Source of the DNA: Telmatactis stephensoni
Lineage: Eukaryota; Cnidaria; Anthozoa; Actiniaria; Isophelliidae
DNA length: 64,000 nt
Assembly (NCBI GenBank): GCA_029948255.1
Contig: JALIZF010001616.1
Location: forward strand, 310,001 to 374,000
Direction of reading: 5' to 3'
A model generated the notes under the pieces. It worked only from the letters and a program-made list of their open reading frames with translations, made no database searches and was not told the origin of the DNA. Each line of letters starts with the position of its first letter. The first letter of the stretch is position 1. The position numbers and the translations under genes are program-made. Positions 54,600 through 64,000 of this stretch are shown here, piece after piece.

Positions 54600-56007
54600 C
54601 TGTGGCTGTCTGATTTTTATTATAGGTCTGGGTACTAAATGCAGAAGAAACTATACTTTATATTAACTAGAACCGGTGTTTTAATGGTGCATGTGTAGTT
54701 TCGAAGATTGTTCCTCCTCCCCCTCCCCCCTGCCCTCGTCCCACCTCAACCCCCCACCCCCTTTTTTCGGGAATGGCCTTGCCTAGTGTGGAGAGTATCT
54801 TGGGGCTGCTGTTGAACGTGGACTTTGATAGAAAGAAGATGAAACATGACTGAGAAAGTAATAATGAATATGAAAGTGAAAATCAGTGGACGCTGGACGA
54901 TAACAACAGCAATAATAACAACAGCTTTCATGTAAATAAGTTTTCCACTTTTGAAATTCTGTGAAAAATAAAGTTTATTATTATTATTACTTATTATTAT
55001 TACTATAATAATGCAAGTGAAAAAGGAAAGGAACGATCAGCTATATATCACACACACACACATGTACACACACATGAAAAGATGAATGAAAAAATATGAT
55101 AGCAACCAATGATGATAATGACAGGCACTATCTCAGTTTCAAGAAAGGTTTCTTTTCTGATGCCTCCGGACTTTTATTCAAAACTGAGATGGTTTGCAGA
55201 AAAGTGTCCAGAGGAAAATGGCGGTTTTTTTTTCAGCCATATAATCCTGTTTGATTGATTGGGCTTCCTGTGTACAAGTGGCGTGAATAAACAATTTTTT
55301 TACATTTTGGGTTTCCTGTGGCTGCATGCACACTGGCATTGGTAACCTTGGTAACAACTCTTTTCAGTTATATTACGATATTTTCAGTTATAATTCATTT
55401 AGAAATTTCTTCTCATTAATAGTTAATCTCGTGAGCGGACGCCGTCACGACCAAGGAAATGTGGAGTCCGCTCTGAGAAGTACCCGCTTTTGGAAGGTTA
55501 AAAATTGTAGAGTTTGTTCAAAAGCCCTGGCTTGTCGGGCAAAAGAACTGATAGTTAATTGTCCACTGTCTCCTTCTGGGAGGGGAGGTTCGATTGTTTG
55601 GCTGCAGTTTGCTCTTCTTCCTCTACTGATGGGCCGAACGGGGGGAATAAATATCATCCTGCTAGTTAAATATTTCACAAATAAAAATTGAGCAAGAAAA
55701 TTAGGTTATTGCTTTGTTTCAAACAGCTGATGAATCTCATTATCTCTTTCAAATGGTGGTCAATGTTTGACTACCATGTGCTCTCATCCAGAGAATATTC
55801 TATTGAAAACTTGTCTTTCAGCTGATGAAAATTCTAACGACATCGAAAATGACGTCATATGAAATCCAAGAATTGCAGATTAAAATAATTTTGGATCAGT
55901 TCCTCATTACTTGATCAGTGGAATTGTTTTGATTAAAGATTGTTTGGGTTAGTGCTCATTGCTGCTTGGGTGCCTCTCTTTGAAATGACGTTTTTATTTT
56001 TATTTAT
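54600..56007. other. Non-coding with microsatellites and a G/C-richer block
   Basis: C-rich run at 54715-54760, (TTA)n at 54976-55004, (CA)n at 55051-55074. A block at 55437-55640 is richer in G+C than its surroundings and open on both strands, but no domain was recognised. Confidence 0.4.
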
Positions 56008-57701
56008 TACTCGGGCTACCTGTGGTAGCTCGAGTCTAGGTTTACCTTTTCGGTCTATCTATCAATCTATCAATCTATCAACGTCGCAAATCGGCAAATT
56101 ACCCAGAAGCCTTTGGGGTACACTGTTGACCACGAGGCTTCCTGTGGTCGCGAGAGATTGAAAACAAAATGGCGGACGCTATGAATTCGGAATTTTTCGA
56201 ACTATTGGCTTTTAATCTCAATATACTTTGCTTTAATCGTTAATATCGAATTCTCGAATTTAGTGATGACCTTCTTACCAGCTGTTGTAATCAACTTAGA
56301 GTCTATAATGTCTTGATCGCCCAAGAACACGAGACAGATCGATTTGTGGCAGCGAACTTCACTTGAGGACAGACATGTAAGACACGGAGATATTGTCTTT
56401 AATTAGATCAGTAGTTTGTTTTATAAATTAATAATATTTCACCACTGCTTGCACATAATATTTGCTTACACGGTGTCTACAGTCATGCTCTTCCTGAGAG
56501 CCGTGTTAAAAACGAACTAATTAACTAACAATATCTACAATGTTTATTTAACTAGAAAGCCAAGGAGATTCTTGCCTTTGCGTAATAAGGTGACTAACGT
56601 GTATTCAATAATTAAGCCAGGAAACAGGAATTAGTAAATGGTGCAAAATTACACCAAATAAACAATGGAAAACAAATGATTTTTTATTATTAACTTATAA
56701 ATATTTAGTGCAATCTGTATTTTGTACAAATATGTCATGATTTAATATTGAATGCACTTTATTGTCAATCATGCTCAATGCTAGCAGATAAAAATATAGT
56801 GATGGATAATCATGGAAATGATAGTAATGTTTATGAGACCTTATATTAGCAACAATTGAAGAATTATACAATGTACAATATGATATTTGTACAATGTACA
56901 AAATGATATTTTCAATCAATGAAAAGTGATACTCAACCACAAATTTGTACAAGCTTTGTGCAACCATGTTCACAGAAACAAGATAAAGTGGACTGAATTG
57001 AAGATATTACTGTATGTAGTAGTATCAGATTGATGTGCATGGAGGAGCTATATATGGTATCGGTACTGAGCATATATTGTATGACATTACACTTCTTCAA
57101 ATAAAGCCAGATCAGCAACTGACTACTGCTATAATTATTGATCTGCTCCATATTGAAAACATGGTAATACATGCATTGAAAAGTTGTGTTAAGAAACTGA
57201 AATGATTTCATAGAAAGGTAACTGTGGTACTTCTAGAATCTACCAATGTGACAACAGCAATATCAAAATCATTTTAACTTGGACATCAAAACAGTCTGCC
57301 ACAGTTTGTAACTTTTGTTTCCATAAGTCAAAGTAAAAAAGTACAGAATAGAAATTTAAATTGTCTGAGCTATAATGTATTATCTATAGATCATATTGGA
57401 CCATTTGGTAGGCATTTATAAAACAAAGCAGACTGTATACTGTATATGTCTGGTGTGATAAAAAGACCAGCAGTATATTAATAACCACCACGATGTGGTA
57501 CAATTATGTACAAATTATGTGGTACAATTATGTACTTTCTCCCCAATATAATTTGTGTTCTACTCTGGGAGTACTTGTCATGCATTTTTGCAATCAAAAG
57601 ACACTGACAAGTCAAACTGGTTTCCATCAACTTCTGTTATCCATTTCTCCCCAAGTACTATACACAGGTGTAGCCCGAGTGAACGCCTATTAGGCGTCTA
57701 G
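56008..57701 (+). mobile_element. Helitron/Helentron-like element, copy 2
   Basis: Same ends as 12308-15296: ACTCGGGCTACC at 56008, and TAGCCCGAGTGAAC, the hairpin ACGCCTATTAGGCGT and CTAG at 57698-57701. Collinear with copy 1 but without its four insertions, so this is the cleaner reference. No protein coding. Confidence 0.72.
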
Positions 57702-58597
57702 TTTATGAAGCTTTAGCCACACCGGCCAACACTGGAGTGGCATGGCCCTCACAACAGAGCGAGGCTCCATTAATAGTGAGGCCGACGTTTGGTATTGATG
57801 AATTGGTTACAATTTTCACAATATGAAAACTGTACAAAATAATACTTCTACTGATGTTTTTAAACATTTTTATCCATTAAATTATTTGCTATAATGCAAT
57901 GGTGCTATCGGTCGTTATTATAAAATCTGTTAAGTCAGTTCCCTTTCCGTTTCAATTTTGAGCACAAAAGAATTAAAATATTTCGCATACTGGAGCGTTT
58001 TTTATTCTTAGAGAAAGAGAAAATAGAGTATTGTGTTGTCTTCTGCTAAATCGAACCGGAAAAGATACAATATAAGTGTATCTATAGTTTTTTTATATAG
58101 TTGAATGATGAACGTACAAAACGGAAGTACATACCAAAACATACCGAAAATCATGGAATTACGCACGAAACTATCATATCAAAGCGATCGAATGTTTTAA
58201 TTAGATCTGCATGTTCAAGGAAATCTAAAAGCAAGTGGTTTCACGTACTAACAATTCCGTCCTAAAAGTAAAATAGGGCTACGCTTTTCTAATATTTAAT
58301 TATCGATCAATTAGTAAAATATTAAAATGTGATGTGAAAGAACTTGAAGGCGACAAATTAAGAAAAATCAAAAACCATCGGAACGATTTACTAGCCATTG
58401 TTCCATGATGAAAGTGAATGGACTAAGATGCGAAAGGTTGAGGGTTCGAGGCTTGGTAGGGTAAATTAAATTCGTAAGATATCATTTGCGATTTTTTAAA
58501 GGTTAGAATAGTCAATTCCTTAAATTTTAAGACTTTCTGACTTCTAGTGTGTGTCCAAAATTTGTGCATTGAAGGTAAAAACTCTCAAATGTGTGTA
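57702..58597. other. Non-coding, nothing recognised
   Basis: No repeat family or exon was identified. AT-rich. Confidence 0.35.
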
Positions 58598-58601
58598 TTG
58601 A

Positions 58602-58821
58602 GGTTTTTCACGTGACGTCATATCCATTGTTCGCGCCATACTGGCGGGCAAATTTGTGATGCGTTTGGCGTCTTATCGAAGAGTTTGGAAATTTAGAAAG
58701 TCGCTGGAAAGCTTGATAAATGTCCATGTTTGTATAACCAATTCATTCCTTGTGATTTTTCCACTGTTTTCGCTTTCCTCGGCTTACGTTTGCCCGCCAG
58801 TATCACGTGACTGAAAAACCT
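58602..58821. mobile_element. MITE TTGAGGTTTTTCACGTGA, TSD TA
   Basis: TTGAGGTTTTTCACGTGA with inverse TCACGTGACTGAAAAACCTCAA, and inner CGCCA/TGGCGGGCAAA with inverse. TA lies on both sides, fitting a mariner-type insertion. Confidence 0.78.
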
Positions 58822-58829
58822 CAATATGA

Positions 58830-59630
58830 CTAGCTTGGCAAAAAAAAACTGATGCAGGTCTCGAATTCAAAATTCAAAACCTGTCCCGCGCGAGTCTTCC
58901 CCTTAAATTCAAAACGTACATTAAACAATGGAAATAGGGTGTCAAAAAGTTAGCTTTTAAATAGAGTGATGGAAGCCTTGAGACCTTCATACTTAATAGA
59001 ATATTTTTCCAGCTGAATTGCAAGTTTTCAAAAGCGTTCCGTTTCTGTTTGAAAACTTATGATCAGTCGTTGTTGTTATTATCTGATCACACATCGAGAT
59101 TTACTCACCAAAAATCACTTGAGTATATAGTTGTTGATATGACGCGATAATGCAAATGCCTATTGGAGGACAAAACGATAATTTTTTCTCCTGAGAATAG
59201 AAACGTTTCTCATGCAGAGCATTATTTTGTCCTCCAAATTGAATCGAAAAGGGATTCACTGCAAGCGTTCTAGATATTCTATATTTTCAATTCAATATAC
59301 TTAACATAATTACAGTTATCTGAATAACGGGACTAGATCTAACAGGATGAATTTTCAGAACTTCGTTTAGTCTTCAGACGGTATCCAAAAATACCCAAAA
59401 TGATATTTTTTAATAAATATCCCACAGAGTTAATTGTCTTTTTTGTTGTGATTAAATGCAATTATGAGCACACCGTAAATATTTGTACAAAATAGAACGT
59501 TTGATCAACATTGTTTTCGTTCATTATATACATATTAAAGTTTGAGAATTAATTAATTAATTTATTGATTTATTTATACGAATTAAATGTTTATGTTTAA
59601 AACTCTTAGATATAAAAGTTATGACAACAA
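58830..59630. other. Non-coding with one small inverted repeat
   Basis: An imperfect inverted repeat at about 59165-59240 (TTGGAGGACAAAACGAT and inverse). Otherwise nothing recognised. Confidence 0.4.
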
Positions 59631-59635
59631 GTTTT

Positions 59636-59800
59636 CTCGACGTTTCGATTTATTTATATATTTACTTATTCATTTATTTATTTATTTGTTTATTTATTTA
59701 CTTATTTATTTATTCGTTTATTTATTCATTTATTTACTTATTTATTTATTCATTCATTCATTTATTTATTTATTTATTTGTTTGTTTGTCTGTTTGTTTG
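59636..59800. repeat. (ATTT)n microsatellite
   Basis: ATTT units with occasional C or G changes, ending in (GTTT)n. Open frames through it give LFIY repeats and are not genes. Confidence 0.92.
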
Positions 59801-60080
59801 TATCAGTAATATTTCAACACAGAAGTCCCAGTACTAAAGCTAAAGCTAAAAGAAAGCTAATGAGGGGAGTCGTTGTTGTTATTATCACATATCGGCAAAC
59901 CAGCTGGATATTTACAGGCATGATCGAGAAGCGGAATTTTGACCACGTGCACTCGACCATACTGCCTCCCAATGAACACCACTGCGGGTCAGCGCACGTC
60001 TTAACACATAAGGTTTTCATTGAGTTCAAATCAATTTTTGATTCACAGTTCAAACGTTTTCTTTTCATTTTGATTTTAAA

Positions 60081-62457
60081 ATGTTTAAGTTATCGATTGT
60101 CCTACTGATCTCTGTTGTCATGCTAAGCTAGTGGGCTGCCACAGGAGAAGATGTTGGAGACTGAGAATCAAGATGCTGCTGTACAGGAGCACCAGAATAA
60201 GGAAGAAGTACTACTGGTCTCTATGCGTGTTATGCTGACCCGTGGGATGCCAAAGCAGAAAAAGTTAGAGACTGAGAACCAAGATAATGCTGTACAGGAG
60301 CACGAGAAGGAGGAACAAGATCAACCCAAAGCAACAAGATGAGGCGAAATGGTAAGAACAAACACCCTCACTTTACGCGACACCATTTTCAATTTTTGTC
60401 ATTTATATCCTACTATTCATTTGATTTGTCAACAGAACAAGAAGCTGCTCCTGAGGAGAAGGAAGAAGATGATGAATCTGAGGACCAAGGTAACTAACTT
60501 TTGATTCCACCAACAATCTTAGCTTTAGGCAAACTACTTGGAGAAGTAGAATCATGTCACTTCTTAACACAAAACTCTAGAGTTACAAAGAGTTGCTTTG
60601 TGTAAAGTGTCTCTAGGCGATTTTTTTTTTCGATTGAGCTCGATTTAGCTCGAAAATCGAACTCACCAAAACATCTAGGTCGACTGGTCGATTGCCGAAC
60701 CATTATACAATCGAACGATTGAAATTCTATTGAGTTCGATGGAGGTTTTGTTCAGTTTCGTTCGATTAGTTATACTCCAGATAATGAAACAGGAAAAAAC
60801 TTGTTCAACAATGCACATCTGAAATAGAACATTGTAGTTTCACAAGAACTTGGCAAACCTACAATCAATGGAATTTTTGGAATATGACGGCCTTAAAAAT
60901 TTAAAACAGATGTGGTTAAACCTTGATCAGTTCATGATTATAAAGTTCTAAAAGGCATGACTCCATGTTATGTCATGTCATTGATCAGTTCATGATTATA
61001 AAGTTCTAAAAGGCATGATTCCGTGTTCTGGTGTCTCCACTATCTATATGACATATGTGACACGTTAAAGCGTTTTCAAAACGAGTAATTATTTTATATT
61101 CTTCCAGAGGAAGATGCGTCCGAAGAAGCCAAGAAAGACAGGGAAGACGAACATGAGGAGCAAGAAGGTGAGCCTGAAGAGGAGGAGGAAGATGAAGAGA
61201 CTCCAGAGGAAAAACCTAAAGAAGATAAATCTGAGGGAAGTTCAAAAGAGGAAGAGGATGATGAAGACGACCTTGACGAAAACGAAGAGGAAGAGACCCA
61301 AGAGGATGCCCCTGAAGAAAACCAAGAAGACAAGACCTCAAATGAAAATGCCACCAAAGATGAAAAACAAGAGGAAGAAACCTCCAAAAGTACAAAAGAT
61401 GAAGAGACTCAAGAAGAAGAACCTAAAGAAGATAAATCCATATCTGAAGAAACCTCAAAAGAGGAAGACGATGATGAAGACGATCTTGAAGAGAACGATG
61501 AGGAAGAGACCCAAGAGGATGCCCTTGAAGAAAGCCAAGGAGAAAAGACCCCCTCAGAAGATACCCCTGAAAAGAACCAAGAGGACAAGATCTCTAAAGA
61601 AAATACTACCAAAGAAAAACAAGAGGAAGAGACCACCAAAGAGGATACCCCGGACGAAAACCAAGTGGAACGATGTTTCGCGTGTTCCTCATCGTGCCTC
61701 TCTACTTGGGCGTATAGAGGCTTTAGCTTTATTTTTTACTCCCTTTGCCTTCTTTGTAAATTTTTTCTTTTTGTCTTTGTTTGTTTGTTGGGGGCAACCT
61801 ACCTGGGACCCCATGAGTTCCTTTGGTTCTTTCCTGGAGTCGAGCTTCAAGTGCACCGTGAGGAAGTGAATCCCAAAGAAAACGACCCTAAAGAAAAACC
61901 AAAGGAATTGAATCTCAAAGAAGACGACCCTAAAGAAAAACCAAAGGAAATTAATCCCAAAGAAGACAAATCCAAAGAAGAACCAAAAGAAGTGAGTTCC
62001 ACAGAAAACGACTCTGAAGAAGAACCAAAGGAATTGAACCCCAAAGAAGACGACCCTAGAGAAAAACCAAAGGAAATTAGCCCCAAAGAAGACGACTCCA
62101 AAGAAGAACCAAAGGAAGTGAACCCCAAAGAAGGACAACTCCAAAGAAGAACCCAAGGAAGTGAGTTCCACAGAAGACGACTCTAAGGAAGAACCAAAGG
62201 AAGTGAACCCCACAGAAGACGACTCAAAAGAAGAACCAAAGGAAGTGATCCCCGAAGACGACTCCAAACAAAAAGCAAAGGAAGTGAACTCCAAAGAAGA
62301 CGACTCTAAAGAAGAACCAAAGGAAGTGAACCCCCAAGATGTCCCTGAAGAAAAACACGCGAATGAGACCCTTTTATTGGTGCTACAAATATCGTTTGTT
62401 GCTATTACCATATTGTTCGATGTATTGAATAGAGAGAGATCAACAATAGATTGCTGA
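60081..62457 (+). pseudogene. Glu/Lys-rich low-complexity secreted-type gene, decaying
   Basis: A signal-peptide-like MFKLSIVLLISVVMLS at 60081 is followed by TAG (60129-60131). Then come an exon-like block with two LETENQDxAVQEH repeats (60151-60342), an exon 60436-60489 (acceptor CAACAG, donor GTAACT, EAAPEEKEEDDESEDQ) and a large exon from 61108 (acceptor CTTCCAG). The last joins in frame and is open for 359 codons of acidic repeats (EEETQEDAPEENQEDK; DDPKEKPKELNLKE). An extra base near 62131 shifts the frame; the repeats resume at 62161 and end in a hydrophobic tail (TLLLVLQISFVAITILF). A non-acidic hydrophobic segment at 61665-61850 looks like an inversion. No known family was recognised. 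The frame between the first two blocks could not be resolved. Confidence 0.6.
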
Positions 62458-62710
62458 CGACTTCACTGACATATATTTAGCCATCTTGTGTGACAATACA
62501 ATAACAATATTGTCTTGTTTGGACACAGAGAACGCAAGGTCATAACGCACTCTACTGTCTAGCAAACAAGAGCAGCAGATACTTTTATTTCAGCACTTCA
62601 TTCACTTTATTTAATTTCATACTTTCATGCAGTATTCTCAGAGCAGCAGATACCTTCTTAAGGATCAGGCTACGGTGTTGATATTTATGTTGATGTTAAT
62701 TGATGGTTTA
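62458..62710. other. Probable 3' flank of the Glu/Lys-rich gene
   Basis: Contains a GAGCAGCAGATAC repeat at 62570 and 62641. No coding sequence. Confidence 0.4.
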
Positions 62711-63151
62711 AGGCGCTGTTACACTGTGGAATTTTCTCAGCAACGTGTCTCGTAACGGCCGTTGCGAAACAAGTTGCTGGAGGATTGCACAGTGTAACAG
62801 GGGTTGTCTCCCAATTGTTTATGTTGCGCGTAGCGTTGCATGAAGTAGAACTCAGGTCTACTTTTCGCAACGCATTGCAGCAATTTGCATTGCCATTGCA
62901 CAGTGTATCACCCCTCCAAGCAACTTTCCTCGCAGTTGTTGAGGCACTTTTTCTACGAGCGCATGCGCAATTTCTCATTTCGCTCTGAGGAGCCATCTTG
63001 AATCTCGCTCCCAGCTTGCATCGGCCAAAAATATTGCAAGTTGCTGGGTAAAATTGCACAGTGTAACAGCGCCATAATTTTCTCTGCAACTTGTTTCGCA
63101 ACGCCGTTGCGAGACAAGTTGCTGAGAAAATTGCACAGTGTAGCAGCGCCT
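62711..63151. mobile_element. PIF/Harbinger-like MITE, composite copy
   Basis: AGGCGCTGTTACACTGTG start and inverse at 63146-63151, with TTA on both sides (62708-62710, 63152-63154). Internal TTGCACAGTGTAACAG units at about 62786 and 63052 suggest one MITE inserted in another or tandem growth. Same family as 13444-13674. Confidence 0.78.
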
Positions 63152-63154
63152 TTA

Positions 63155-63708
63155 ACAATAATCCGAAATATTGCACATCAACATTGTTGCCTGCTTTTCT
63201 CTGGAAATATTCCTTGTGGTCCTTCTACTGACGTTGTCTTTGTTCCTTCTCTCTGCTTTTTAAGCGCATTTGGTCTTAATTTTGCACGGAATTTGCGCTA
63301 AAGAGGTAATAAATATTATTATTACTATTCTCTTTCTACCGTATACCTTTTGTCTTCATCTATGGAATGTAGGCAGGATCACCTTCCACCACACGGGGAA
63401 GACATGGTACATGACGACGGCTATCAAAGTTATTCTTCTGTTTTTATTTCATTCCAAGGCTTTGCTGCGAAAGCGCGCTTAGTACACAGTGCAGGGTTTC
63501 ATCTGGCAGGGAAGAGTAGGTATTGTAGTACTTAGATTGCGTGACACGAGTAACTGCGCGAGACTGTAGCCATATGCATGTTGAACGGTGGTGGTTCTGA
63601 AGGCCAGAAGAGCTCAGTGAGAATCGGGAGATTTGTCTAAATAATATTCTATGGTAGACCCACTGGTATACACAAAAATATAAATAGCGAGAACCGAGGC
63701 TTTTAGCC
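63155..63708. other. Non-coding, nothing recognised
   Basis: Short open frames on both strands at 63250-63700 without recognisable domains. (TTA)n-like patch at 63307-63325. Confidence 0.35.
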
Positions 63709-63717
63709 ATATATAAC

Positions 63718-63919
63718 GGTAGAGGTTATTTCGCGAGCTTCAGAACGACATTTCGCGTCAAAAGGACCCCGTTATTGAGGATAGGTAAGGAGGGCTAGGG
63801 ATGGGATAGGGTCTACCCTTAACGTAGCCCTAAACCTAACCCCAAAACCTAAAATCTAGCCCTAACGAGGTCCTTTTGAAGCGAAATGTCGTTCTGAAGC
63901 TCGCGAAATAACCTCTACC
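63718..63919. mobile_element. 202-bp MULE-like MITE, 9-bp TSD
   Basis: TIR GGTAGAGGTTATTTCGCGAG and continuing CTTCAGAACGACATTTCGC, inverted at the right end. Flanked by ATATATAAC at 63709-63717 and 63920-63928. A 9-bp duplication fits Mutator-like elements. The interior has CCCTAA-rich sequence unrelated to telomeres. Confidence 0.87.
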
Positions 63920-64000
63920 ATATATAACTGGCTTGTTATTATATGATTGAGGTTTTCACACTAAAACAATCCCAAATGACATTAACGATCTGATCATTGT

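Noticed and set aside
59587..60108. ORF of LFIYLFIY repeats
   Set aside because: Translation of the (ATTT)n microsatellite.
61094..62411. Minus-strand Ser- and Gly/Phe-rich ORFs opposite the Glu/Lys gene
   Set aside because: Antisense of the acidic repeats; only the small inverted segment at 61665-61860 is meaningful on that strand.
63800..63865. Telomere-like CCCTAA units
   Set aside because: Irregular and confined to the interior of a 202-bp MITE with TIRs and TSD.

Overview
The window looks like AT-rich metazoan DNA, most likely from an anthozoan cnidarian (stony coral or sea anemone). This is inferred from the combination of spliced genes with GT-AG introns, intronless TRIM-NHL genes, an FGFR-like receptor tyrosine kinase, a ficolin-like fibrinogen-domain gene, two LINE classes, tRNA-derived SINEs and a very dense load of short inverted-repeat transposons. 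No bacterial features, rRNA or CRISPR arrays were seen.

Layout. 1-7490: a decayed LINE with a restriction-like endonuclease (minus strand), split by a second, nearly full-length PHD/endonuclease/RT LINE (plus strand, 2821-6668). 7490-15300: repeats, including copy A of a dispersed block (the R-block) and a Helitron/Helentron-like element with several insertions inside it. 15653-17320: a TRIM-NHL-type gene lacking its RING and B-boxes. 18985-30232: a nine-exon receptor tyrosine kinase gene (minus strand) with a full kinase domain and almost no ectodomain. 31771-36576: copy B of the R-block, carrying a TTAA-flanked element and a 3 kb long-TIR element. 37737-39058: a TIR transposon carrying a small two-exon gene for an RFX-type winged helix, inserted 17 bp past the stop codon of a full TRIM-NHL gene (39076-41340). 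42000-49400: further TIR and fold-back elements, tandem repeats and SINEs. 50320-54468: a four-exon secreted fibrinogen-domain gene whose last intron is packed with TTAA-flanked elements. 56008-57701: second Helitron-like copy. 60081-62457: a decaying Glu/Lys-rich low-complexity gene. 62711 onward: PIF-like and MULE-like MITEs.

The most useful property of the window is that it holds paired copies of several sequences, one carrying an insertion and the other still empty. These pairs fix the ends and target-site duplications (TSDs) of at least seven elements by direct comparison: TTAA, CCT, AGT, TA, TTA, and two different 7-bp TSDs. The most novel object is the RFX winged-helix transposon. The host genes appear independent: two ubiquitin-ligase-type paralogues from a segmental duplication, one signalling receptor, and one secreted lectin-like protein.
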